This document shows positions 36,263-46,556 of a stretch of DNA of 64,000 nt, piece after piece (the first letter of the stretch is position 1; each line of letters starts with the position of its first letter). A program made the translations under genes and the position numbers. The DNA is from Lathyrus oleraceus (lineage: Eukaryota > Streptophyta > Magnoliopsida > Fabales > Fabaceae). Location of the stretch: the NCBI RefSeq assembly GCF_024323335.1, contig NC_066583.1, forward strand, positions 19,390,665-19,454,664. The letters run 5' to 3'. The notes under the pieces are model-generated. The model did no database searches. It saw only the letters and a list, made by a program, of their open reading frames with translations, and was not told the DNA's origin.

Positions 36263-37955
36263 TGTCGCAACCTGAAAAATACAGTGCGAGAAAAAAAAAC
36301 CGGCGAAAGAAAAAGACAGAAGAGTCGCCACCGTGCGTTATTTATCCCAAGGGAGGGAAAGGAAACGCTCGAAGTAAACCTGAAAAAGGAAAGGACAAGA
36401 CGGGGTCTCGCAACTAAATCTTGGGTTCAGGAGTCGGTTATGCGAAGGGAAGGTATTAGCACCCCTACGCATCCGTAGTACTCTACGGGATCCACTTTTG
36501 TAGTTTTCGTCTAAAGGGTGTGGGTTTATCTTGTGCTGTTTAAAAAAAAAAGGTTAAATGAAAATGACTCGCGCGGATGTCGCATCCACTGCATACGTAT
36601 CTCATCTGAATATGAGAATCAGAGTCTTCGTAGCTCGGCTGACCTATGGGTTGGGGGATGTGTGCTCGCTAAGACATCGCGTCTTATGCCTACGTATCTC
36701 ATCTGGCCTGAGAATCAGAGCAAAACGTAGTTCGGCTAACTACGGGGTTATGGATTAGGTTTTGGACGAACGACGTTACTACGCAATCTACCGGATGCTC
36801 GACCTTTGGAGACTTACTCGCCTATAGTAGAAGGAGTTAACGTGTTGCTTTGGGTTTTAGGGTTTGGGATGCTCGAGGGCAAAAAGGCAGTCCTTGACGA
36901 AGGAACCGCGCTACCTGCAGGGATATGAATACAAAACACAAAACATGTATCTCAAAGTAAAATGCCACCAAGGGGCTCAAACGTTGCCTCCTATCGAGGT
37001 CTTCCAGCTAGGAAAGCAGTAAAATGCGGGAAAAATGTAAAAGTACCACGCGGATAAAGATCCGAAGTAACAGCAATTAGAGGAGTAAGAAACCCTGAGA
37101 TCCTTCCAAGCTAATGCCATCAAAGAAAAGTGAGTCAGTACAGGTAATCGGAATGAACCTCCAGGGGTTATCCCACAAATAAAGTGGGAAACCACGCAAG
37201 TTATCCCTGCAAAAGTCATGTGAGCCCTCACAAAAACTCAACAAAAGGGTTAGTGAAACACCATAAGCATTTTTTTCATGATCAACAGTATGGTTTCAAA
37301 AAACTCAAACCCTGTGGCATACATTTCAGAAATTAAACGGTTAAACATTCAAGGCATTGTTTATACATTCATATACATATTAAACCCATGGGCGAAAAAC
37401 CTAATGAAATTCATCCATCATACCTCATACATTCAGAGTATTCAACTTCAAAGCAAAAGGTAATGGGAATAAAGGCAAACCTGATTGGAGAGCTTGATTG
37501 AAATTGAGTTGCACCCGTGAGGTTTACAAAACAATCTTCAGGGTTTATGTGAGGCAGAGGTGATTCTGTGTAGTTGAGTTCCCTTCGGGGTTTGGAGGCT
37601 GCTCTGAACTCCGTTAGGTCTTCTCTCACTATCTTTTTCCTCAGGGTTTTGTTCCAAGGAAACCTCAGAGTATTTTGCTTCTCTTCCTTCTTCTCCTCTT
37701 CTGTGTGGCTTTTGTTTCAATGAAACTCTAGTATTTATAGGCTAATATTGGTAGCTTAGTGGGCTTTTGAGAAAGGTCCAAGTCCAAAAAAAATTATTAT
37801 ATTTTATTTATTTAATTATTTAATTAATTAATTAATTAATTAAAATTTTTTATTATATTTTTTTTTTTGGATCTAATTCTGATTGACATGATGAAATGAA
37901 ATATGAAATGCTAAATGAATGCATGAATGAGGAGGGCAAATTTTGGGGTGTTACA
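36263..37955 (-). repeat. 3' LTR of element B (1693 bp)
   Basis: In plus orientation it begins TGTCGCAACC and ends GGTGTTACA. Against the other LTR I count by eye about ten substitutions and a few short indels, mostly in A/T runs near 37790-37860. A TATA box lies at 37732-37739 and the primer-site echo at 36321-36330. Short frames at 37411-37720 repeat exactly in the other LTR and are not genes. Confidence 0.97.
37732..37739 (-). promoter_or_regulatory. TATA box, 3' LTR of B
   Basis: The minus strand reads CCTATAAATAC. The copy in the 5' LTR is at 46316-46323. Confidence 0.7.
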
Positions 37956-37971
37956 GCTGCCCCTATTCAAT
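37956..37971 (-). promoter_or_regulatory. Polypurine tract of B
   Basis: On the minus strand GAATAGGGGCAGC directly precedes the LTR start TGTAACACCCC. It is interrupted by pyrimidines, so the effective purine run is short (AATAGGGG). Confidence 0.65.
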
Positions 37972-38109
37972 CATCAGCTAAACCGAGTAGGATGAAAGCG
38001 AACAGCTTATCAGACAAACGGGATGAGCTGTGATTGAATACCAAAGATAGACCGAAAATTTACGCTCCGAGAACACCTTAAAAACGCGGAAATACACCGC
38101 GCTGTTTAT

Positions 38110-38440
38110 TTTTCTTCCGATCCTCTGGCTGGATCTGAAGTTTCGATCCTCTGGCTGAACCTATACTCAATTTAGTCCTCTGGTTGGATATTAATTTTGA
38201 TCCTCGGGCTGGATACAATTTTGATCTTCTGGCTAGATCTTCTTCGGTCTTCTGGCTAGATCTCCTTCGTTTCGATTCTCTGGCTGAATCTATTTCCTTT
38301 GATTCTCTGGCTGAATCTACTTCGATCTTCTGGCTAGATCTGAATTGTTGCGATTTTCGATCTTCTGGCTAGATCTTCTTTGTTTCGATTCTCTGGCTGA
38401 ATCTACTTCGATCTTCTGGCTAGATCTGGATTGTTCTGAT
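38110..38440. repeat. Short irregular tandem repeat (CTGGCTGGATCT type)
   Basis: About 15 units of 20-30 bp follow each other. All contain TCTGGCT followed by GGATCT, AGATCT or GAATCT, and GAT(C/T)(C/T)TCTGG. Unit length and sequence vary, unlike the neighbouring array. Confidence 0.85.
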
Positions 38441-38659
38441 GATAAATTCCCATCATTAGGATCCCGCATCTGAGGCATGCGCTGGTTGACCCTCTTTTGA
38501 AATCTACACCCAACCTTCATATTAGATATGCAGCTTCGAGCATATTCCACTTTTGGGCTTCGTACATATTCTTCGGGCTAGAACATGTTGTAACGACTCC
38601 TCAATTAGACTTGCTGGGGAAATAAAGCTTGTAGGCGACTTCACTGGGGAATCTTCAAA

Positions 38660-38910
38660 TTGAGCCTCAGGCTGACTCTTGGGAAAACGATTCTCAGGCT
38701 GAATCTTCAAAAATGACCCTCATGCTGGATCACGGGAAAACGATTCTCAGGCTGAATCTTCAAAAAGTGACCCTCATGCTGGATCACGGGAAAACGATTC
38801 TCAGGCTGAATCTTCAAAATGACCCTCAGGCTAGATCACTGGAAAACGATTCTCAGGCTGAATCTTCAAAATGACCCTCAGGCTGGATCACTCACGCTTG
38901 ATCCTCTGGC
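38660..38910. repeat. About 53-bp tandem repeat, four to five copies
   Basis: Units with CAGGCTGAATCTTCAAAA, GACCCTCA and GCTGGATCAC recur at 38721, 38775, 38828 and 38879 (54, 53 and 51 bp). Copies are close to identical. Confidence 0.9.
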
Positions 38911-40074
38911 TGGATCTCATGACCTTGGTTGTAAAGTAATTCTTCAGTCTGCTTGGAAGAACCTGTTTATCAGCTTATGTGTATGCTTGATATGATATGC
39001 ATGGTGTAAAAAAAAATCTGCTTGGGGAAGCAAACTCCGGTAGGGAACAGATCGTTGTATCAATCCTTGAATGCTCTGTGGGGAATGATCCGTCTGCCGG
39101 GACCAATGAGCCACCAAAAATAAGTTGGCTGCTTGAAAAGTCGACCTTGCGGGGGGAGTATCAACTATGGAAACTTGGTTCGGCGAGGCTCTGTGAGGAG
39201 AGTCTGTGGGGAAAACACTTCCTGGGGAAATGTCGTAGGAAACGACCTTTGCTGGGGATATGAACTTGCTAATCGTCCTCAAGCTGGGGATTAGAACAAA
39301 TCTGTTAGAAATAATTTGTTGGGGATGAGATGAACACTGGGAACGCCACCCTCTCATCTGTTGGTTATGCAACCACTCCGCTGTTGCTAGGAAGATACAG
39401 TCTGACATTGTCAACTCCGCTGGGGATATATAGTCTGGATACTGTCAACTCTACTGGGGATAGACAGTCTGGATACTGTCAACTCTGTTGGGGGACATGC
39501 TCTGCTGAGGAGAGACTTTGTCAACTGCTTAGGGATGAGGATTCATGACTTGGCATCCGGTTCCTGTGACCTGCAACCAAAAATACACGTATGCCTCGGG
39601 GGAATTACTCGGTTTGAATTCACCGTTCGGGATTAAGCACATTCAAAGCAATTTTAAATGTTTTCCTGTGAAAATCATCTGCAAAAGCCACCATTATGTT
39701 CATATGCAATATGTTTTATCAAAAATTCGGATTTTTGCAAACAAACTGATAAATGAAAAATAAAGAGGCTCTTTAACTGAATTATTCGACTCTTACTGGG
39801 GAGAAAATTTGTGCCAGGAATAGGCGAGGGTATCAGGAAGTTGATCCCTGAAAAGAGGTGATCGCTATAAAAAAAGAACTATCCTAATGGCAATGTGGAA
39901 ACGGGGTCCCACTGAGTTTCGACTCTGCTATGGTTCGTATGTCCTCAAGACGCTTTGCTCATCTTGCTTTCTGAAGTGGATGATTAGTCGATCTTTAACC
40001 TTCGAAGATTGTCGGATTGAGTGAAACGGTGATATAACACTGATGAACTCAGATCATAGTCATTCGCTTATTCC

Positions 40075-40290
40075 CTAACTTTTGCCTGGATCGCCCCCTT
40101 TTCTGGTTTTCAATCCACCGGGATACCCATTTTTGCCTGAGCCGCCCTTTTGGGTTTTCGACTCACCGGGTGTACTCTTTTTTTTATATATCCCTAATTT
40201 TTGCCCGAACCTCTTTATTCTTTTTTTTGGTTCGTCGGGATGCCCCTTTTTTGCCTGGACTATTCTTTTTTACTGTCCAGCGGGTCTATT
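40075..40290 (-). ncRNA. Tandem hairpin array downstream of pol (element B)
   Basis: Four predicted hairpins follow the integrase stop on the minus strand: 40256-40279 (TGGAC/GTCCA), 40206-40234 (CGAACC/GGTTCG), 40138-40165 (TGAGTCG/CGGCTCA, inner CCC/GGG) and 40087-40117 (TGGATTG/CGATCCA). All are followed by GGCAAAA in the RNA. Compared with A, the third stem changes two base pairs on both arms and the first stem changes throughout, with pairing kept each time. Confidence 0.6.
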
Positions 40291-41301
40291 TTATGCGAAG
40301 TATTTTTTAACCGCGTCTGAGTTAATAGGGGACGGGAATCCTTCGCCATCCATGGTTGTTAGAATTAAAACTCCGCCATAGAAAATCCTTTTAACCACGT
40401 ACGGACCCTCATAGTTCGGTGTCCATTTGCCCCTGTGATCTGTGTTGGGAGGAAGAAATATTTTGAGTACCAATTCACCGACTTGATACTCCCGAGAGCG
40501 CACTTTCTGACCAAATGCTTTCTTCATTCGTCTCTGACCGAGATACGTCAATTCTGGGTACGTAGTTCCAGCATAGCACCATTTCTCTGTTGGTTTGATT
40601 GATGACCAAAGCTGAGTCCCCGTATACATCCAGGGATTTAATCTGTATTTTGACGGCTTCCTCAAGTCTTAGGATACAAGCTTCGTATTCGACTTCATTG
40701 TTGGTGCAGGGAAAAGTTATTCTGGCACCAAATGGCATATGAACCCCCTTCCGGTGTGATCAACACTATACCAAATCCGCGACCATTGACGTGGACCGCC
40801 CCATCAAACATCATAACCCATTTGGATTCAGGGTCAGGCCCCTCCTCCGGGAGTGGTTCCTCTCAATCTTTCGATTTGAGAAACATGATGTCCTCATCAG
40901 GAAAGTCAAACCTCATAGGTCGGTAATCATCAATCGGTTGCTCTGCAAGATAGTCTGACAAGACACTTCCCTTGATGGCTTTTTGTGAAGTGTATTGGAT
41001 GTCATACTCTGTCAGTATCATTTGTCACCTAGTAACCTTTCCGGTAAGTGATGGCTTTTCAAAAATATACTTGACTGGATCCATTTTTGATATCAATAGA
41101 GTCGTGTGAGTCAACATATACTGTCTTAGTCGGCGAGCAGCCCATGCCAAAGCGCAGCAAGTTTTCTCGAGCCATGAGTATCTTTGTTCACAGTCGGTAA
41201 ACTTTTGCTAAGGTAGTATATTGCATGCTCTTTTCGACCTGACTCGTCATGTTGACCGAGCACACAACCCATTGCCCTTTCTAACACAGTCAAGTACATG
41301 A
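40291..41301 (-). pseudogene. pol: RNase H, second RNase H and integrase-end remnants (B)
   Basis: Three pieces are fused. They are an RNase H block near 41100-41290 (EHAIYYLSK), a second RNase H block (ITFPCTNNEVEYEACILRL and DVYGDSALVINQ, 40475-40738) and the integrase C-terminus (MKKAFGQKVRS and then GKWTPNYEGPYVVKR, 40291-40560) ending KKYFA and a stop. RT, integrase zinc finger and catalytic core are absent. The junction from second RNase H to integrase end lies near 40570. Confidence 0.85.
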
Positions 41302-41557
41302 TCAACGGTCTTTCCTCTCGGCCTGTAGATTGGCCCCGATCTTGATCTCTTTCTTGTCGTCTTCGGTACCAACGTTGAAGGTCTCAACCACCTCCTGATA
41401 AGGTGTAATAGCTCGGTCCTCCTGTTTCAACAATTTGGCTAACCCTTCAGGCAATTTACAATCTTCCTCAGCCCCTTCTTCGGCTTGATAGATAGGATTG
41501 TCGAAGTCATACTTGGCCATAGCAGTGTCGTTAGCAGTGAGATCCGGGTGGTCGGCT
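41302..41557 (-). pseudogene. pol: First part of pol exon 2 (B)
   Basis: After the intron acceptor the frame contains NPIYQAEEGAEEDC and VGTEDDKKEIKIGANL, the counterpart of the A and C linkers before RT. It then jumps into RNase H, so RT is deleted here at nearly the same place as in A. Confidence 0.75.
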
Positions 41558-41831
41558 CTGCATGATGGAGGATCATGCTTTACCTTAGAATGAGAGTTTT
41601 TTTTTTGAAAGAAAGGAAAAACGAAAAAAGAAACATTGCCATTTTTTGGTAAAAAGTAAAAAAAACTGAAAGAAAGAGAACACAAAATTGTTTGCAAAAA
41701 CCGTCCTTTATTGATGATAAAAATAATTGTGAAACGTAACTAAATGGATGGCCCTACAAATGAGCCGTTACACCCTAGGCAAAGTGTAAGACTTTATTAT
41801 GCATGTAATAAAGGAAAACAATAAAAATCAC
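41558..41831 (-). other. Predicted Ogre intron (element B)
   Basis: The minus-strand donor is GA|GTGATT and the acceptor CATGCAG|AG, about 274 nt. The acceptor side follows a pyrimidine-rich stretch. The gag stop TGA occupies donor positions +2 to +4. Joining the exons keeps the frame. Confidence 0.75.
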
Positions 41832-43696
41832 TCTTTCAGCAGAGTAACCCGGACGGTTTTTTCAGACGACCAATTGTCGAGCTTTTCTCCCGGGACACAC
41901 GGGCGAATCCAGCTATCTAAGTCACAGTCGCTGTCAGCCTTGTCTTCATCTGCAGCATTGACGATGTGGGGAGAAACCAAACCCCCGCTGGAGAGAGTAC
42001 CGGTTTCATTCTTCTGAGATCCCGGAGCATACCCCAATCCAAACTTGTCTTCTTTAATGACTGGCTCCACAAATTTGCCCCAGCCTTGGGCATTACCAGC
42101 TTCAACCACTTCGACAGCATTAATCCCCTGCCCTCCGTGAGCCAGCATCGGGTTCTGGATAACATTAGGCACCGGAGCAAAATTGATAGCCTGGGCATCT
42201 CTCAAATCTTGTACCTTTAACTGGAGAGCCTTGCAATTATCTGTAGTATGGCCAGGTGCGTTGGAGTGAAAAGCACATCTGGCGTTGACATCATAACCTC
42301 TAGGCAAATTATTGAGATCGATTGGTGGGGCCAGAGTTCTCAACGTAACCAGATTCATGTCAATCAGCTTGGGAAGTAATACTGAATAAGGCATTGGGAT
42401 TGGCTCGATGACCCGGTCCGTCTGCCTTGGACGTTGTTGATAATGTCTCTGCTGACCCGAATTACCTCCTTGTTGTTGATTGTTGTACCTGGGTTGTTGT
42501 TGCGGATGATATTGCGGTTGAGGAACAGGTGTTGGAATGGTGACTGCGGCCACTTAATCTTGATAATAATTAGGGCGTCCTCTACCGCTGCCTTTGCCGG
42601 CATACACAACGCTTGCCTCGCCTTCTTTTCTTCGCTGACCGTTATCAGCAAACGGTCTCTTGGGACCTGATAAGTTGGAAGCACTATTGTCTTGAATTCG
42701 GCCCATCTTCAACAGACTCTCGATTCTTTCTCCAGCAATTACTATCTCTGCAAAGCTGATTGACGGGCAAGCAGCCAATCTCTCAATATAATTGCCTTGA
42801 AGAGTGTTCATGAACATGTCCGCCATCTCCCTTTCAGACATAGGGGGTTGGACGGACGCAGCAATCTGTCTCCAGCGTTGAGCATACTCTCTAAAGGTTT
42901 CCTTGGCAGTCTGAGACATACCTTGCAACAAGGTCCGATTTGGAGCCATGTCCAAGTTGTATTGATATTGCTTGACAAAAGCCTCTGCCAAGTCTTTCCA
43001 GCTCTTGATGGTAGTACGAGACAAATGAGAATACCATTCACGAGAAGCTCCAGTTAGACTGTCTTCAAAATAGTACATCCACAGCTTTTCATCTTCTGTG
43101 TGAGCTCCCAACCTTCCCAGATAAGATTGGAGATGAGTGCGTGGGCAAGAAGCCCCGTTGTATTTCTCAAAAGTAGGGGGTTTGAACTTGTGAGGAATCC
43201 TTACTCCCTGAACCAGACCAAGATTTGTGACATCAAAGCCTAAGGAATTTTGAGACTCCAAAGATTTGAGCTTCTCAGCAAGCTCATCCATACGGCGAGT
43301 GGTCTCGAGGGCCTCGTCGTGCAAAGAAAATTGATCATACTGATAATCTTCAGTAACGGGGTGCCCGTTAATCCGAATTCCTTGATTCACATTGTACCTT
43401 CCGCCAATACCATTTCCAACATTCCCTGTGTTGCCAACATTACCCGGGTTTCCATCAGCATTTGCGTTACCCGCGTTTCCAGTGTTCACAGGGTTATCAG
43501 CGTTCCCAGGGTTACCAGGGTTCCCAGGGTTACCAGGGTTCCCCTCAGCACTTGGTATTTCCACCTCTGGATCGGGCCTCGGTTGCTCAACCAATTCCTT
43601 CAGCTTCGCCTGGCCTTCTGCCATACCAGTCATCAATGTCATGAACTGATCCATCCTTTCACGCATATCAGCCAGCTCTTTCTGTACTTGGTCCAT
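41828..43696 (-). pseudogene. gag: Gag polyprotein with one premature stop (B)
   Basis: The likely start is the Met of MDQVQKELADMRERMDQF (43696), a coiled-coil. A glycine/asparagine-rich NPGN repeat follows (about residues 55-95), then a capsid-like retrotransposon gag domain (LQSYLGRLGAHTEDEKLWMY, WKDLAEAFVKQYQYNLD, FREYAQRWRQ). Near the end is a knuckle-like CAFHSNAPGHTTDNC of form CX2HX5HX4C. A TAA at 42554-42556 splits the frame; the context suggests it was a Gln codon, a single C-to-T change. The protease is deleted: after INAVEVV the frame passes to VEPVIKEDKFGLGY and ends TLLKE at the intron donor. Confidence 0.9.
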
Positions 43697-44824
43697 CGCT
43701 AGTCGTTGACGGTTTTCCTTTGTCGGGTATCTGTGAACTCGCTTGGGACCAATAACTGCCTGATACAGGGAACAAACATTAGACACTGCGGTGACACCTG
43801 CAAAACAGACAAGGGTTAATATGCATGGTATGCGATGCACTGCTTGTTCAGTTTTAAGGCACCCCCGTTTTGAAAGGGAATAACCTGCAAATGAATAAGC
43901 ATGAGATGTTGGATGCAAATATGCAAATGATGTTATGCAATGCAAAGGCATGTCAATCAGAATTGATGGATCCGCTTGAACATCTGTCAGGTTGCACTGT
44001 CTGGAGAGAAATTAAGAGCACACCAAACAAAGGTCATGGGATGGATCATGTTATCCTTAATATCAACCACCCATTTTGGTGGATTATGGTTTACATCTTA
44101 TCAACACCCGAGTTTCATTAATATTAAGGATACCTGATCGGATTAACCATGAATCAAGGGTTTGTTGCAAGTCACGAGCATGGAGTTTAGGTTAAGAACC
44201 ACCCAAAAGGAGTGTACTAAGGTTTAAACCTGCCAAACATGTTCTACAAAAGGTTCCCATAGTCATAATCCCATCTTTCGGATATTATCAGAGGAACGAC
44301 TACTCGTATTCCAACAATATTCTCAAGAGAGACTCTTATGAGTGTAGTATCGCGTAACAATCGTATCAAATCTCACACTTGAACGACTTTCGCACTGTGT
44401 CCTACGAATAGGCCAAGATGGGTTTGGTAAACTAAAGTCCTCGGCTTCTTAGGTCTATATTGGAACAAGTAATGTCTAACCACAACTTACTTATGTGACA
44501 TTATTGATCTCAACATGACCTTCACCAAGTGAATGGGCTTGCAAGTCAACTCGCTAAGGAATAACTCCACACAAGTCGACAGGACTATGCCATTCTCCTA
44601 TCCTAAGTGCACTCGAGTTCGGGTATAGAACTCATCTCACAAAGATCACCAAGCAGCCAGCCAACCAACAGATACATCAATGATATGTACACAATGCAAT
44701 AAGGTAAAGCAGGTAAATAAATAACTGCACAAAAGCATGAACACCCAATAAACAAACAAACTACAAAAGTTAGGAGGGACTCGCTTAGGGAAGATGGACC
44801 AGCAAGAGGTCGACTTCTTCGTTT
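43697..44824 (-). other. 5' leader of B (no ORF1)
   Basis: About 1.1 kb lie between primer site and gag. It shares blocks with the C leader but contains no ORF1. An open extension of the gag frame runs upstream to 43951; I regard its methionines as less likely starts because that part is low in coding character. Confidence 0.6.
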
Positions 44825-44842
44825 TCCCCAGCAGAGTCGCCA
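44825..44842 (-). promoter_or_regulatory. Primer-binding site, tRNA-Arg type (B)
   Basis: The minus strand reads TGGCGACTCTGCTGGGGA, two bases after the LTR end. It is identical to the site of A. Confidence 0.92.
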
Positions 44843-44844
44843 GC

Positions 44845-46535
44845 TGTCGCAACCTGAAAAATACAGTGCGAGAAAAAAAAACCGGCGAAAGAAAAAGATA
44901 GAAGAGTCGCCACCGTGCGTTATTTATCCCAAGGGAGGGAAAGGAAACGCTCGAAGTAAACCTGAAAAAGGAAAGGACAAGACGGGGTCTCGCAACCAAA
45001 TCTTGGGTTCGGGAGTCGGTTATGCGAAGGGAAGGTATTAGCACCCCTACGCATCCGTAGTACTCTACGGGATCCACTTTTGTAGTTTTCGTCTAAAGGG
45101 TGTGGGTTTATCTTGTGCTGTTTACAAAAAAAAAAGGTTAAATGAAAATGACTCGCGCGGATGTCGCATCCACTGCATACGTATCTCATCTGAATATGAG
45201 AATCAGAGTCTTCGTAGCTCGGCTGACCTATGGGTTGGGGGATGTGTGCTCGCTAAGACATCGCGTCTTATGCCTACGTATCTCATCTAGCCTGAGAATC
45301 AGAGCAAAACGTAGTTCGGCTAACTACGGGGTTATGGATTAGGTTTTGGACGAACGACGTTACTACGCAATCTACCGGATGCTCTACCTTTGGAGACTTA
45401 CTCGCCTATAGTAGAAGGAGTTAACGTGTTGCTTTGGGTTTTAGGGTTTGGGATGCTCGAGGGCAAAAAGGCAGTCCTTGACGAAGGAACCGCGCTACCT
45501 GCAGGGATATGAATACAAAACACAAAACATGTATCTCAAAGTAAAATGCCACCAAGGGGCTCAAACGTTGCCTCCTATCGAGGTCTTCCAGCTAGGAAAG
45601 CAGTAAAATGCGGGAAAAATGTAAAAGTACCACGCGGATAAAGATCCGAAGTAACAGCAATTAGAGGAGTAAGAAACCCTGAGATCCTTCCAAGCTAATG
45701 CCATCAAAGAAAAGTGAGTCAGTACAGGTAATTGGAATGAACCTCCAGGGGTTATCCCACAAATAAAGTGGGAAACCACGCAAGTTATCCCTGCAAAAGT
45801 CATGTGAGCCCTCACAAAAACTCAACAAAAGGGTTAGTGAAACACCATAAGCATTTTTTTCATGATCAACAGTATGGTTTCAAAAAACTCAAACCCTGTG
45901 GCATACATTTCAGAAATTAAACGGTTAAACATTCAAGGCATTGTTTATACATTCATATACATATTAAACCCATGGGCGAAAAACCTAATGAAATTCATCC
46001 ATCATACCTCATACATTCAGAGTATTCAACTTCAAAGCAAAAGGTAATGGGAATAAAGGCAAACCTGATTGGAGAGCTTGATTGAAATTGAGTTGCACCC
46101 GTGAGGTTTACAAAACAATCTTCAGGGTTTATGTGAGGCAGAGGTGATTCTGTGTAGTTGAGTTCCCTTCGGGGTTTGGAGGCTGCTCTGAACTCCGTTA
46201 GGTCTTCTCTCACTATCTTTTTCCTCAGGGTTTTGTTCCAAGGAAACCTCAGAGTATTTTGCTTCTCTTCCTTCTTCTCCTCTTCTGTGTGGCTTTTGTT
46301 TCAATGAAACTCTAGTATTTATAGGCTAATATTGGTAGCTTAGTGGGCTTTTGAGAAAGGTCCAAGTCCAAAAAAATTTATTATATTTTATTTATTTAAT
46401 TATTTAATTAATTAATTAAAAAAATTTATTATATATTTTTTATTTTTTGGATCTAATTCTGATTAACATGATGAAATGCAATATGAAATGCTAAATGAAT
46501 GCATGAATGAGGAGGGCAAATTTTGGGGTGTTACA
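44845..46535 (-). repeat. 5' LTR of element B (1691 bp)
   Basis: It has the same ends as the other copy. TATA box at 46316-46323, primer-site echo at 44903-44912. It is followed on the right by the GCAGG duplication and then the interrupted sequence of C. Confidence 0.97.
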
Positions 46536-46556
46536 GCAGGTTTTCTCTTTCTCTAG

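Larger units (their letters stand above)
37972..40074 (-). other. 3' untranslated region of B
   Basis: This is a repeat-rich noncoding region between the hairpin array and the polypurine tract. It holds two different tandem arrays (38110-38440 and 38660-38910) and a run of CTGGGGA-type words (39000-39500) including a roughly 37-bp unit with GTCTGGATACTGTCAACTC. Frames seen here have no recognisable product. Confidence 0.75.
36263..46535 (-). mobile_element. B: recent non-autonomous Ogre-type element with perfect 5-bp duplication
   Basis: The two LTRs (36263-37955 and 44845-46535) are nearly identical and flanked by GCAGG on both sides (36258-36262, 46536-46540). In the minus-strand direction: LTR, primer site, leader, gag, intron, pol remnants, hairpin array, tandem-repeat 3' UTR, polypurine tract, LTR. 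ORF1, protease, RT and most of integrase are missing. The low LTR divergence shows that it moved recently, so the missing enzymes must have come from a related element. Confidence 0.97.

Noticed and set aside
36977..37720. Small frames duplicated at 45561-46304 that look like a conserved gene pair
   Set aside because: They are in the two LTRs of one element, so identity reflects recent insertion. No domain is recognisable.
42980..43702. Plus-strand frames rich in Pro/Phe or Ser/Arg opposite the gag of B
   Set aside because: They are antisense readings of the NPGN repeat and capsid-like region.
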